A stretch of DNA of 64,000 nucleotides from Planctomycetota bacterium (GCA_027493625.1 JAOSKM010000003.1:62001-126000), one strand, 5' to 3'. Shown: positions 9,719-19,673, numbered from the stretch's first letter. Notes: generated by a model from the sequence alone, not told the origin. Numbers and translations are program-made.

Positions 9719-9727
9719 AGGCACTTA

Positions 9728-9858
9728 ACCAGAGACCAGGAGGCAGGAAGCTGGAGGTAGGAGGCAGTGGGCAGGCAGCAGGAAGCCGATTGGGGCTTTG
9801 GGACTACGATGATCTGACTGGTTCAGCCACCTGACTCCCGCCTCCCGCCTCCCGCCTC
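9728..9858. repeat. CTCCTGC-family imperfect palindromic repeat, left of IS
   Basis: A purine arm (GAGGCAGGAAGCTGGAGG...) at 9738-9783 is followed by pyrimidine arms (CTCCCGCCTCCCGCC...) at 9833-9858. Together with the pyrimidine arm beyond the IS element (11177-11217) they form one long self-complementary repeat interrupted by the element. Confidence 0.7.
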
Positions 9859-9864
9859 GGTACG

Positions 9865-11176
9865 AACCGGGGGATGCCTGACACTTTGAACCGGGCGGAT
9901 GCCTGACAGGTAACTTGGGCGGCAAGGAGACTGCCGATGCCCTGGAAAGAGACCTGTCCGGTGACCGAACGAATCAACTTCATCAACGACTGGATTGCCG
10001 AAAAGGGCGCCGTCAGCGGTCTCTGCGCGACCTACGGCATCACCCGCGAAACCGGCCATCTGTGGATCCGGCGATTCAAGCAGGGCGGCTATCCGGCCCT
10101 CGAAGACCGCAGCAAGGCCGCCCACAGCCACCCCAACGAAACGTCTGCCGACATCCGCGCGCTGATCCTTGCCGCCCGCAAGGCTCACCCCACCTGGGGC
10201 CCGAAGAAGCTGCGGCCTCTGCTGGAGCGCGTCCACCCCGGCATCGAGCTGCCGGCGCTGAGCACGATGAACGACATCCTGAAACGGGCAGGCCTGATCA
10301 AGCCCGGGCGCCGCTGCCGCCGCCGTCATAGTGACGGCGGCAGCGGCGCGATCTCGGGTGGGCCGAACAGCGTGTGGTGCGTGGATTACAAGGGTCAATT
10401 CAGGCTGGGCGACGGCAACCTGTGCTACCCGCTGACCGTGACGGACGCCTGCTCGCGCATGATCCTGTGCTGCGAGGGCCATGACGGAACCAGACACGAC
10501 AGCGCAAGACGCAGCTTCGAGCAGACCTTCAAACGCTACGGCCTTCCCGACGCCATCCGCAGCGACAACGGGACGCCCTTTGCGAGCACCGGTGCCGCCA
10601 GGCTGACGAGACTGGGCGTGTGGTGGCTCAAGCTGGGGATCACGCTGCAGCGCATCCGGCCGGGCAAGCCTCAGGAAAACGGGCGTCACGAGAGGATGCA
10701 CCGGACGCTGAAGGCCGAAACAGCCAGACCGCCGGCGTCGAACATGAAGCGCCAGCAGGGACGCTTCAACGATTGGGTGGAGGAATTCAACTTTGAACGG
10801 CCGCACGAGGCGCTCGATGGTGCGACGCCGGCGAGCCGGTACGAGGTTTCGCTGCGCGAGTATCCGGGAGAGTTGGCTGATCCGGAGTATCCCGGCCATT
10901 ACGAGAAGCGGCGCGTGAAGCCGGAGGGAACGCTGCGGCTGAGAGGCGTGCAAGTGTACCTGAGCGAGGCGCTGGGCAACGAGCTGGTAGGTGCTGTGGA
11001 AGTGGAGGACGGCGAGTGGCGCCTGAAGTTCGGAAGCCTGGAGTTGGCGACGTTTGATGAGCGCAGACGTGAGTTGAGGCCGATCGGCAGCAACCGTGCA
11101 ACGTCAAAGGGGAAGTTGTACAAGAGGAAAGTGTCAGGCATGCGCCCGGTCTAAACTGTCAGGAATCCGCCCGGCC
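9865..11176. mobile_element. IS481-type insertion sequence
   Basis: One transposase gene is bounded by inverted copies of a roughly 20-bp motif (consensus ACCGGGCGGATGCCTGACA). There are two copies on each side: 9865-9884 and 9889-9908 at the left, and 11131-11150 and 11157-11176 at the right in opposite orientation. No clear target-site duplication is seen. The true ends may be the inner or the outer pair. Confidence 0.75.
9937..11154 (+). CDS. IS481-family DDE transposase
   Basis: The 405-residue protein starts MPWKETCPV, as IS481-type transposases often do. It has an N-terminal helix-turn-helix (about 10-55, ending WIRRFKQGG), a second HTH_29/32-type region, and an rve integrase core. The DDE residues are the D of WCVDYKG, the D of IRSDNGTPF and the E of QENGRHERMH. 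The C-terminal part is a beta domain. The frame is intact from an ATG preceded by AAGGAG, so the element may still be active. The stop codon lies next to the inner right terminal repeat. Confidence 0.93.
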   Translation: MPWKETCPVTERINFINDWIAEKGAVSGLCATYGITRETGHLWIRRFKQGGYPALEDRSKAAHSHPNETSADIRALILAARKAHPTWGPKKLRPLLERVHPGIELPALSTMNDILKRAGLIKPGRRCRRRHSDGGSGAISGGPNSVWCVDYKGQFRLGDGNLCYPLTVTDACSRMILCCEGHDGTRHDSARRSFEQTFKRYGLPDAIRSDNGTPFASTGAARLTRLGVWWLKLGITLQRIRPGKPQENGRHERMHRTLKAETARPPASNMKRQQGRFNDWVEEFNFERPHEALDGATPASRYEVSLREYPGELADPEYPGHYEKRRVKPEGTLRLRGVQVYLSEALGNELVGAVEVEDGEWRLKFGSLELATFDERRRELRPIGSNRATSKGKLYKRKVSGMRPV

Positions 11177-11220
11177 CAACACTCCCGCCTCCTGCCTCCT
11201 GCCTCCTGCCTCCTGACCCC
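11177..11220. repeat. CTCCTGC-family repeat, right of IS
   Basis: Four near-perfect 7-bp units (CCTCCTG/CCTCCTGC) follow the right IS end. They belong to the palindromic repeat at 9728-9858. Confidence 0.7.
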
Positions 11221-11291
11221 GACACGCTTTTTCGCTACAATCCAGCAACGGATCGCCAGGGCGGCAGCGCGAACACTACGAGGACGGGGAC

Positions 11292-12494
11292 ATGCCCGGC
11301 ACTTTCGACAATTCCCGCAGACGCTTCCTGCAGGCCGGTTCCCTTGCCGGCGTGTCCCTGCTGGCCGCTTCCTGCGGCGGCGGCAACAACGCGCCCGCCA
11401 ACCAGACCGGCAACAACACCGCCGAGAATCCGCCCTCCGGCGCGCCCGCTAAACTCGGCACCGTGGTGGGCGGCGGCAAAATGGCCGACGAAGCCGGCGC
11501 CACCCAGTTCTTCGTGGGAATGGTCGACCTGGACGTCGCGGCGCCGGCCGGCGTCTCCATCCCGGGCATCGGCTTCTGGGGGCACGGCTTCACCCCCCGC
11601 ATCGACAAGCCCCACGTCGTGCTCCTCACCGAAAAGCACGGCCAGGGCTGCTGCGAAGTCGACCTGCTGCAGCGCAAAGTCCTGCGCCGCGTCAAAACCG
11701 TCGCCGGCCGCGAGTTCTACGGGCACAGCGCCTTCAGTCCCGACGGCAAGCTGTGGTACTGCACCGAGGCCGAGACGGGCGACGAAAGCTACCACGGTGT
11801 GCTGGCGGTGCGCGACGCCGACAGCCTGGAGTTGCGCGACGAAACCTTCCCCACCCACGGCGTGGCGCCCCACGACTGCATCCTGATCGATGACGGCGAC
11901 ACGCTGGTGATCACCAACGGCGGCGGGCGCCTCGAGCGCGACGACGAGCTGCCCTGCGTGGCCTACGTGGACGTCAAAAGCGGCGAGAAGCGACGGCTGC
12001 TGCAGTTCAAGGACAAGCGCATCAACGCCGGGCACATCGCCATGACCAGCCGCGGCGAGCTGGTGTGCGTGTCCGCGCCGCGCGAGGGCATTCCGACATC
12101 CGACCCCTCGCACCTCGGCGCGATCAGCTTTTACGACCCGGCCAAAGACGCGGTGACCACGGCCGACGACCCGATCCGCGCCCGGATGAAGGGCGAGACG
12201 CTGAGCGTGGCGATCAACGAGAAGACCATGGTGGTGGGCGCCACCAACCCGGCGGGCCACATCGTGACGTTCTGGGACTTCCGCAGCGGCAAGCTGGTGA
12301 AGCACTATGAGGACTTCAAGTCGCCGCGCGGGATTTCAATGACGCTGGATGGAAAGTACTTCGTGCTGACCCACGACCAGCAGACGCACCTGACGCTGAT
12401 CGACGCCGAGACGCTGGAGCCGCAGGGCAAGCCGCTGGTGGAGACTTCGTACATCACCGGCTCGCACAACTTCGTGTTTGACCTGCCGGCCTGA
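11292..12494 (+). CDS. Tat-exported DUF1513-type beta-propeller lipoprotein (copy 2)
   Basis: This 400-residue paralogue of the protein at 4965-6191 opens with a twin-arginine motif (NSRRRFLQAG), a hydrophobic stretch and a lipobox-like LLAASC, then an N-rich linker. The DUF1513 signature follows: CCEVDLLQRKVLRRVKTV, REFYGHSAFSPDG, THGVAPHDCIL, ITNGGG and NPAGHIVTFWD. Both copies retain the same blocks but differ widely between them, so this is an old duplication. A GAGGACGGGG ribosome region precedes the ATG. Function is unknown; the family is often linked to periplasmic metal uptake. Confidence 0.8.
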   Translation: MPGTFDNSRRRFLQAGSLAGVSLLAASCGGGNNAPANQTGNNTAENPPSGAPAKLGTVVGGGKMADEAGATQFFVGMVDLDVAAPAGVSIPGIGFWGHGFTPRIDKPHVVLLTEKHGQGCCEVDLLQRKVLRRVKTVAGREFYGHSAFSPDGKLWYCTEAETGDESYHGVLAVRDADSLELRDETFPTHGVAPHDCILIDDGDTLVITNGGGRLERDDELPCVAYVDVKSGEKRRLLQFKDKRINAGHIAMTSRGELVCVSAPREGIPTSDPSHLGAISFYDPAKDAVTTADDPIRARMKGETLSVAINEKTMVVGATNPAGHIVTFWDFRSGKLVKHYEDFKSPRGISMTLDGKYFVLTHDQQTHLTLIDAETLEPQGKPLVETSYITGSHNFVFDLPA

Positions 12495-12525
12495 GCGGTG
12501 GCATTCCGCTTCAGGCGCAGTGCCG

Positions 12526-12563
12526 ACACACCCGGGCTCATTCACCTTGAGCCCGGCGTGTGG
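12526..12563 (+). terminator. Stem-loop terminator
   Basis: A 14-bp imperfect stem (ACACCCGGGCTCA / TGAGCCCGGCGTGT) lies between the DUF1513 stop and the coiled-coil gene. It has no T tract, so it may be a terminator or only a processed hairpin. Confidence 0.6.
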
Positions 12564-12575
12564 TAGAAAACCGCT

Positions 12576-14839
12576 ATGTCAAAACAAGGCCAACCTCAGC
12601 CTGACGAAGGCGCCATCCTGCGCGAGATCGCCACCCGCAAGATCGAGGCGGAGCGCCTGCGCGTCCGCCAGCTGAGCGAGGAAAACGAGAAGATGCGCGC
12701 GCTGGCGGCCGACCTGCAGCGCAAGATCAGCGTGGCCAACGCCCGTGTCAGCGAGCTCGAGAAGAAGCTGAGGCTTTCGCTGACCGAGAAGGACAAGGAG
12801 TTCAAGGGCGAGCTGAAGGAAGAGCGCGACCGCCTGCTGGCCGAGATCAGGGACCTGAAGGAGGCCCACAAGCTCGAGCTGCAGAAAGAACGCGACCGCT
12901 GGGAAAAGAAGCTCACGGACCTGGACGCCCGCCACTCCAAGGAGATCGAGCGCGCCCAGCAGAAGGGCGCGCGCGAGATCGAGAAGCTGGCCGGCGTCAC
13001 CGACTCCGTCGAGCAGCAGCTCAGTGACCTGCGCGAAGAACTGGAGCAGGAGCGCCAGGCGCGCCAGGCCGCGGAGGCGAGGCTCAAGGCGCTCGACCAG
13101 ACCGCCAAGCGCATCGGCGTGCGCAGCGGCCAGATCACGAACTTTGAAGTCGACACGCCCGAAGAGCTGCTGGACGTGCTGGGCGAGGTGGATTCCGAGC
13201 TGCCGCTCAAGGTGATGCGCGACGCCGTGCGCGAGCTGCGGGCGCCGCGGCCAACGTGGAGCGCGCGTTTGCCCGGGCCGTCAAGTCCGACGATTCGCGC
13301 CAGGAGCTGCACGAGGCCGGCGTGGCGTTTGCCCAGGCCCGGGTACTGCCCGACACCGAGCAGCTGCCGCCCGCGCCGGCCATGCTGGTCGAGGAGGCGT
13401 TCACCCTGATCTCGGAGGAAGTGGCCGACCGCATCAAGGGCCGCCACTACTCCACTCTGGTCAGCGCCATGGCCAACGAGCTGGTGCGCGTGCTGCGCAA
13501 CCAGCGCGAAGACCTGGGCAAGCTGCAGCGTGTGGTGGAAATCGCCGAAGGCACCGAGATTGCCACCTCGGCCCGCCTGCTGCTGAAGGGCGCAACCAGC
13601 CACCAGCAGGAGATCGCCGCCGCGAAGCTGATCGCCGAGGAGATGCGCCAGGTGCAGGCCGAGGCGCGCGAGCAGAAGGGCAAGGTCAAGAAGCTCTACG
13701 CCAGCGCCGAAAGCGGCATGGCCGGCGAATGGGCCGTCGAGGCGCTGCAGGCGCTGGCGTCGCTCAAGCCGCTGCCAGCCCCGGACCGCGAGGCCGTCAA
13801 GCGCCCGCTGTTCCACCGTGTGGTGGAAGGCGCCAGGCTGGTGCAGGAGCGCATCGACAGCGCCGTCAACCTCGGCGCCGAAGCGGAAGCCGCCGTGCGC
13901 GAGGCCGACGAGTCGTTCTCGGCGCTGGAAGGCCTGGTGGCCGCCGCCCAGGAGCTGCTGGTCGCCGCGCGCCGCGAGCTGATGAGCAAGGTACAGGGCG
14001 AACAGGACGTGCGCCTGCGCATCCAGGCCGCGCGCACGGCCTTGCTGGAGATCGGCAAGCGCGGCCGACGCGCCGCCGCCATCTTCGACGAGCAGATGAA
14101 GGGCCTCGACATGCTGCTCAACCAGTGGAAGGCCACCTACCAGGCCTATTCCGGCCTGAGCCGCGACATGGACCGCATCGAGGCCAGCATCGAGGGCAGC
14201 ATGCTGGACCTGAAGCAGCCCCTCGAGAGCGAGCCCGGCAAGCGGCTGTACCAGATCGTTCACGACCTGTCCGAGCACCTGCCCGAGTTCCGCAGCATCC
14301 ACGTGATGCGCCAGCGCCTGTTCTTCCACCTCGAGAACCCCAAGCAGCGCATCTTCGAGCTCAAGCAGGTGCGCGAAGCCGCCGAGCGCGTGCTGCGCCA
14401 GCTCGGCAACGTGGCGCCCAACGACCACACCGCCAACTGGCAGCTCGCCATGGCGCGGCTCTACGACATCTGGGCCTACCTCGAGGAAGTGCGCGGCGGC
14501 ACCCACAGCCAGCTCGCCGTCGCCGCCGAGCAGATCGAGCCGCAGATGTCCGAGGTGATGGTCTGGATCAGCAGCAGCAACGTCGACCTGCTGACCGACA
14601 CCGAGCGCAACGAGGTGCTGTACACCACCGCCTACGTGCGCAAGCTCAAGCGCGCCGTGCTGGGCATCCACGACCTCGCGCAGCAGAGCGGCGGCTCGGA
14701 GGCCGTACTGACCGCGCAGTTCGAGCACCGGCTGGACACCCTGCTGTTCCCCATTGAGTGGGAGCACGTCGTGGCACGCGTCCAGGGCTCGTACGATGAG
14801 GCGGACGTCAATCCGCCCACCGAGCGCGAACCCAGGTAG
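12576..14839 (+). CDS. Large coiled-coil protein, single-base frame break
   Basis: From the ATG at 12576, about 185 residues form a long coiled coil (heptads rich in E, K, R, L), followed by RSGQITNFEVDTPEELLDVLGEVDSEL. Near 13243-13252 the frame changes: after AVRELR the coherent protein continues in the -1 frame as GAAANVERAFARAVKS and runs on to 14839 (about 540 more residues, almost all helical). One extra G in the GGG run would restore a single ~755-residue protein. No domain is recognised. It has no signal peptide and is therefore probably cytoplasmic. The helical body could be a scaffold or a TPR-like superhelix. The second half can also be read from an ATG inside the first. Confidence 0.7.
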
Positions 14840-14884
14840 TGTAAGGGCGCAGGGCTTCGGGGGCTTGGAGACTCCGATGCCCTG

Positions 14885-14950
14885 CCTGGCCCTGACTTCA
14901 AGCTTCTGCCTTCCTGCCGCCTGCCTCCTGCCGCCCCCCGCCTCATCCCC
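14885..14950. repeat. CTCCTGC-family repeat
   Basis: A pyrimidine arm (CTTCCTGCCGCCTGCCTCC) of the same family that flanks the IS element. It reaches the stop codon of the following minus-strand gene. Confidence 0.55.
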
Positions 14951-16527
14951 CGAGTGCCTGCCACAGCGTCGGGTGCAGCTTGCGCAGAGCTTCGGACTCT
15001 GCCCTGGGCATGCGTGCCAGCAGAGTCCTTCTCAGTCCGGGCAGCATCTCGCCCGGCAAGTGGCCCCGGAACACCAGCGCCGGGCGCTTCTCGGCCACCG
15101 CGTTCTCCACCTCCGCCACCAGTGCGGTCGCGGTTCCGGCTGCGGCCTCCAACTGCGCGCCTGCGCGATCACCTCGTGCCGCGCGTGAGGCACTGATCTC
15201 TGCGGCCATGGCGCGCATCACCGGCAGCCAGGCAGCTGCCGGCGGCTCCGCCCGCAACCTTGAGGTCACGCGCCCGGGCACCGCCATCGAAACCGCCTGT
15301 GAGGCCGCGATGCGAAGACGCACGAGACCGCAGTACTCCGGGACGAATGCCTCGCCGCCCACGGACAGGAACTCGGCGCGGGCATCTTCCACGGCCTGTT
15401 GCGCTTCCTGCTCATGGCCGAGCAGCAGGTACAGCAGGGATTCCGTGCAGCGATAGGCCGCGTGGTAGATCGGCAGTCCGAACTCACGTGCGGACTCGCA
15501 CGCCTGCAGGATCGCATCCCGGCAGCGCTCCAGGTTGCCGCGCCGCAGGTCAATCTCGGCCAGGCTTGCACGCGCAAACGCGGCCGAGCGCAGGTTGCCG
15601 TGCTCGGTGGCGCTGTCGATCGCCTCCAGCAGGCGCTGCTCCGCCTGCTCCAGCTCGCCGGCGAGCATGTACTGTCGCCCCAGGTTGCCGAGCGCCACGC
15701 CGATCATGCGGCGGTCGTTGCCGTCTTTCAGCACCCGCAGAAGCTCCAGGTACGTACGGATGGCCTCGTCGCGTCGTCCGCTGTTCGAGTACAGGTTCGC
15801 TAGGTTGCCGCGGATGATCCACAGGAACGGGTCCGTGCTGCCGGGCGGGAAGGCGTTCATTGCCTCACCCAGGTAGCGTTCGTTTTCGGCGTAGTCTCCG
15901 CGCGCGCTGGCCAGCATGGCGCGGTCCATCAGCGCCTTGGCAAGCAGCGCGTGATCTCCGGTCCGGCGTGCAATCCGTTCGGCCTCGACGACCAGAGACA
16001 GTCCTTGTTCATGCCGACCCAGGTAGGCGCCGGACAGCGCGGCGCCGCAGCACCCCTGCACTTCGCCCTTGTCATGCCCCCTGCGCGCGGGCTACTTCGG
16101 CGAGGCGCAGGTAGGCATCCACGGCTTCGGCGCGTCGGCCCATGTTCTCCAGTGCGCCGGCAACCTCGGACAATGCTTCGATTCGAGTTGCACCTTCGCA
16201 GCCCGGGCACTCCAGCATGCGCACAGACGCCTGGTGCAGGCTTTCCCACTGGGCACGCTCCTTGAATCGCCTGATCGCCAGTTGCAGATACCGCAACTCG
16301 GCGGCGGCCAGCACTTCCGCGTCGCCGGGGCTCGCGCCATCCTGGGCCAGCCGCGCGTGCTCGGCCAGTTCGGCGGCTACCAGCGCGGCCTCGGCGCCCC
16401 AGGCGTGCTCGGTGATTTCGAACGCCGCCGCGTGCAGCCGGGCGCGGTCCGACGGCAGCTGCAACGAGTAAGCCACGTCGCGGAAGGCGGCATGGCGGAA
16501 CAGGTAGATGTCTTCGAGTGAAGTCAC
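14943..16527 (-). pseudogene. TPR-domain C-terminal fragment of an AAA/kinase-type regulator, frame break
   Basis: The protein opens with LEDIYLFRHAAFRDVAYSLQ, the segment that in large STAND/AAA regulators follows the ATPase domain. It then runs as tetratricopeptide repeats (for example ALEAVAG-type helices, GNLANLYSNSGRRDEAIRTY, ALGNLGRQYMLAGELEQAE). No ATPase or kinase part is present, so it looks N-terminally truncated. At the G-run near 16075 the frame stops (AQGA then TGA); removing one G gives AQGHDKGEVQGCCGAAL and continues to 14943. A GTG at 16527 is one possible start; a TTG at 16596 is another. It is divergent from the XRE-TPR gene at 16627. Confidence 0.65.
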
Positions 16528-16563
16528 GGCGCGCCGCGGGAGTGAGGGGCCGGTTATTGTACG

Positions 16564-16577
16564 CTTTCCGTGACAAA
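16564..16577. promoter_or_regulatory. Candidate operator shared by XRE-TPR genes
   Basis: CTTTCCGTGACAAA lies in the divergent spacer about 50 bp before the XRE-TPR start. Close matches lie at 43409-43422, before the paralogous regulator, and at 8747-8759, before vWA copy 2. Function is inferred from recurrence only. Confidence 0.4.
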
Positions 16578-16626
16578 TGAACTCCCGTTTTTGCAATCAC
16601 CACCGAAGGGCGTAAGATGCCCTCCC

Positions 16627-18117
16627 ATGGCCAACTCCGACGCCGTCAACGACGCCCTGCGCGCCCGCCTGCAGACCGTGCTCAACACGCACAGCCAGGC
16701 CGAGGTCGCGCGCCGCACCGGCCACTCGCTGTCAAACGTGAACCGCTACGCCACCGGCACCCGCATGCCCGCCAGTTTCGTGGCCGCGCTGGTCAGCGAG
16801 CTGGGCGTGAGCCCCGCCTGGCTGCTGACCGGCAAAGGCGAGCCGCACAGCGCTGACATCTCCGGCAAGGCTGAAGAGCGCGCCACGGACCTGCTGGAAA
16901 TCGTGCAGGCCATGAGCGCGGTGACCCAGATGCGCCTCGGCTCGCTCACCACGCGCCACCACCTGAAAGTATTGAAGGAGCTGAATGAAGCGCTGACCCG
17001 CCACGAAGCCCTGCAGACGCGTCTCAACCAGCACAGCCGCGAGCTGTTCGCCCAGATGATGGACGACCTCGGCAACGCGCTGGACAACCTGGACCTCGAC
17101 CGCGCCGAACGCCTGCTCGAGAGCGCCTCACAGGTCGCCAAGCTGTGCGACGACTTCGAGCTCAACTACCAGTTCTACGGCCACCAGGCGCGCATCGAGT
17201 TCGGCAAGGGCCACCCGGAGAATGCCGGCGAGCTGATGCGCAAGCAGTTCCTGTTCGCGCTGATGCGCACCGGCCGCATGGCCCAGCGCGACCTGGACAA
17301 CATCACGCGCTTCGCGCTGTCGGTCGCCAGCCAGCACCGCGTACAGGAAGGCGTGCGCGTGATGCGCTCCGGGCTCGCGCTGCTGGCCGGCGAGCAGCTG
17401 GACTGGCCCGGCGCCGCCTACACCGAGTTCCTGGTCGGGCACTTCACCGGCCTGCAGGGCGAGTTGCACGCCGGCCTGGCCGCCATGCAGCGCCACTTCC
17501 CGCGCGTTGGGCCGGAGGCGCGCCGCGCGATCTGCGAGACCTACCTGGCGAACGCCATGCTGTACTCGGGGCTGATCGACGTGGAGGGCGCGATCCGCTT
17601 CGGCGGCCACTCGGAATCCAAGGCCAAGTGGATCATGGATTTCTGTGTAGTCATGGAGGACCTGCCCGGCCTCGAGCGCGCGACCCAGTACTACGACTCG
17701 CCGGAGATCGTGCCGGTGAAGGGCCAGAAAGGCCGCACCCAGGCCTCGCGCACAGTGCTGAAGGCGTTGCAGGACCAGGGTGACGAAGCGCTGGCCGAGT
17801 GGGGCGAGTTCCACCAGACGCTGAAATCGGAAGATGTCACCCAGCTGCACTGGCGCATCGTGAACGAACAGGTGCTGCGCATCGCGGGCAGGTGGGAACA
17901 GGCCGCGCAGCAGGCGTTGCAGACCCAGCAGCGCCTGGATGCCCTCGACCCCGAAATCAGCATCGGCATGCTGTTCGAGGCCCGCCACTACCACGGCCTG
18001 CTGCAATGCGCAGCACAAGGCCGGCCGATCCCGCCCGAGGTGACCGACAGGGCCAGGGCCTGGATCCAGCGCCACATCCAGGGCGGCTACACGGCCTTCG
18101 CCCGCTGGTTGCAGTAG
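16627..18117 (+). CDS. XRE-family regulator with TPR-like C-terminal region (copy 1)
   Basis: The ATG at 16627 is preferred; the 19 extra residues from 16570 are unrelated to the paralogue. Residues 8-70 form a CI-repressor-type helix-turn-helix (SQAEVARRTGHSLSNVNRYA) with the motif SPAWLLTGKGEP that ends the phage CI-type domain. Residues 71-145 are conserved with the paralogue at 41932-43410 (MRLGSLTTRHHLKVLKELN). The remaining ~350 residues are helical pairs resembling TPRs, as in quorum or signal-sensing XRE-TPR proteins. It probably binds DNA near its own promoter. The effector is unknown. Confidence 0.75.
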   Translation: MANSDAVNDALRARLQTVLNTHSQAEVARRTGHSLSNVNRYATGTRMPASFVAALVSELGVSPAWLLTGKGEPHSADISGKAEERATDLLEIVQAMSAVTQMRLGSLTTRHHLKVLKELNEALTRHEALQTRLNQHSRELFAQMMDDLGNALDNLDLDRAERLLESASQVAKLCDDFELNYQFYGHQARIEFGKGHPENAGELMRKQFLFALMRTGRMAQRDLDNITRFALSVASQHRVQEGVRVMRSGLALLAGEQLDWPGAAYTEFLVGHFTGLQGELHAGLAAMQRHFPRVGPEARRAICETYLANAMLYSGLIDVEGAIRFGGHSESKAKWIMDFCVVMEDLPGLERATQYYDSPEIVPVKGQKGRTQASRTVLKALQDQGDEALAEWGEFHQTLKSEDVTQLHWRIVNEQVLRIAGRWEQAAQQALQTQQRLDALDPEISIGMLFEARHYHGLLQCAAQGRPIPPEVTDRARAWIQRHIQGGYTAFARWLQ

Positions 18118-18190
18118 GGGCTATTTCGTTGGCGGTCGTCCGGCAGCCGCCTATCATGGGCTTTGACGCCACCACGAAACCGGAGTTGCC

Positions 18191-19666
18191 ATGACTCGCG
18201 TACTGCTTTGCGCGCTGTTTCTGCTGGGCGGTGGCCTGCGCGCCGCCGACATCTACGTCGCCACCACGGGCAATGACACCACCGGCACGGGCGCCATCGG
18301 CGCGCCTTACGCCACGCTGGCCAAGGCGCACTCGGCCGCCAACGCCGGCGACACCATCATCTTCCGCGCCGGCGCCTACGCGGGCGGCGTCTATATCACC
18401 AAGAATGACCTGACCTTCCGCAGCCACACCGGCGAGTGGGCAAAGATCGAGCGACCCAACAACGTCAGCGGCCAGGACAACGCCTTCTACGTGGGCACCG
18501 CAAGCAACTGCACGATCCGGCGGCTCGAGCTGCAGGGCGGCTACTACTACGCGCTCAAGATCGACACCGGCCCGGCGCTGGTGGAAGACTGCATCATCCA
18601 CGGCTCCGGCCGCGACTGCGTGAAGATCCCCGGTGCCGACAACATCACCATCCGGCGCTGCGAGATCTACGATTCCGGCCTGCGCGACCCCAGCAACGCC
18701 GAAGGCATCGACAACGTCAACGGCGACACCATGCTGGTGCAGGACTGCTACATCCACGACATCGCCACCAACGGCGTCTACCCCAAGGGCGGCAGCATCG
18801 GCAGCATCATCGAGCGCTGCCTGATCCGCAACTGCGGCCAGAAGGGCATCAGCATGGCGCAGTCTTCCGGCCTGCAATTCTACGACACCACCGCGAATCC
18901 CGAGTACTACTCGTGCCGCGACTGCATCGCGCGTAACAACATCATCGAGAACTGCGAGGGCAGCGGGATTGACCTGGAAAGCGCCCTGCGCGCCAGGGTC
19001 TACAACAACACCATGGTCAACGTCGCCAGGAGCCAGCAGGGCGGCATCCGCATCGCCAGCGTCGACAAGGGCGCGCCGGCCGGCGTGGTGAAGTGCAAGG
19101 ACTGCGAGATCCGCAACAACATCATCGTGCTGGCCGGCACCAGCCCGCGCCCCATGCTGTTCATGGGCAACAACAGCCACGAGGGCACGCTCACCATGAG
19201 CAACAACCGCTACCACAAGCAGGGTGGAACGGCCGTGTACTGGTGGGAGCCGACCAGCTACAGCCTCGACCTGGCGGGCTGGAAAGCGGCCAGCGGCACG
19301 GACAGCAACAGCACGGAGGGCGACCCGCAGCTCAGCGCGAGCTGGCACCTGGACACGGGCAGCCCCTGCATCGGCCAGGCCATGACGATTGCGGGCTTCA
19401 GTGATGATTTTGACGGAAACGCACGCACTGGGACATGGGACATCGGCGCCGACCAGACCGGCGGCACGGCCCTGCAAACACCGCCGCCCGCGGGCACCAT
19501 CGGCACAGGCGGAGGGCAAACCACCACCACCCCGCCCACAGGCGGCAGCGGCTCAGGCACCGGCAAGAAAGACGGCGGCGGAGGCGGCTGTTCAGCCGAG
19601 CCAAACGCAGCGGCAATGCTGGCGGCACTGCTGCCGCTGCTGCTGGCGGCGCGGCGACGAAGCTGA
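18191..19666 (+). CDS. Secreted right-handed beta-helix protein with C-terminal sorting-like tail
   Basis: Signal peptide (residues 1-18, ending GLRA), then DIYVATTGNDTTGTG, the typical opening of parallel beta-helix proteins. Repeated rungs such as NITIRRCEIYDSG, MLVQDCYIHDIA and IIERCLIRNCG run to about residue 330; many asparagine and cysteine positions are stacked. A DFDGNARTGTWDIGADQ segment closes the fold, as in many pectate-lyase-like polysaccharide-binding proteins. A T/P/G linker and a GGGGGCSAEP...LLAARRRS tail follow. Catalytic residues for a lyase are not evident; it may bind or cleave polysaccharide at the cell surface. Confidence 0.82.
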   Translation: MTRVLLCALFLLGGGLRAADIYVATTGNDTTGTGAIGAPYATLAKAHSAANAGDTIIFRAGAYAGGVYITKNDLTFRSHTGEWAKIERPNNVSGQDNAFYVGTASNCTIRRLELQGGYYYALKIDTGPALVEDCIIHGSGRDCVKIPGADNITIRRCEIYDSGLRDPSNAEGIDNVNGDTMLVQDCYIHDIATNGVYPKGGSIGSIIERCLIRNCGQKGISMAQSSGLQFYDTTANPEYYSCRDCIARNNIIENCEGSGIDLESALRARVYNNTMVNVARSQQGGIRIASVDKGAPAGVVKCKDCEIRNNIIVLAGTSPRPMLFMGNNSHEGTLTMSNNRYHKQGGTAVYWWEPTSYSLDLAGWKAASGTDSNSTEGDPQLSASWHLDTGSPCIGQAMTIAGFSDDFDGNARTGTWDIGADQTGGTALQTPPPAGTIGTGGGQTTTTPPTGGSGSGTGKKDGGGGGCSAEPNAAAMLAALLPLLLAARRRS

Positions 19667-19673
19667 AAACACA

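Larger units (their letters stand above)
7626..9720 (+). repeat. Tandem gene duplication (vWA gene plus terminator)
   Basis: The block 7626-8533 (gene and terminator) recurs at 8836-9720. The proteins are about 80% identical by eye, and the intergenic spacers differ. Base changes fall mostly at third positions in the reading frame used on each side of the frame break. Confidence 0.9.

Noticed and set aside
12596..14767. 723-residue open frame on the minus strand
   Set aside because: It runs opposite the coiled-coil gene and reflects high GC with few stops in that frame; the sense protein has coherent heptads and helices.
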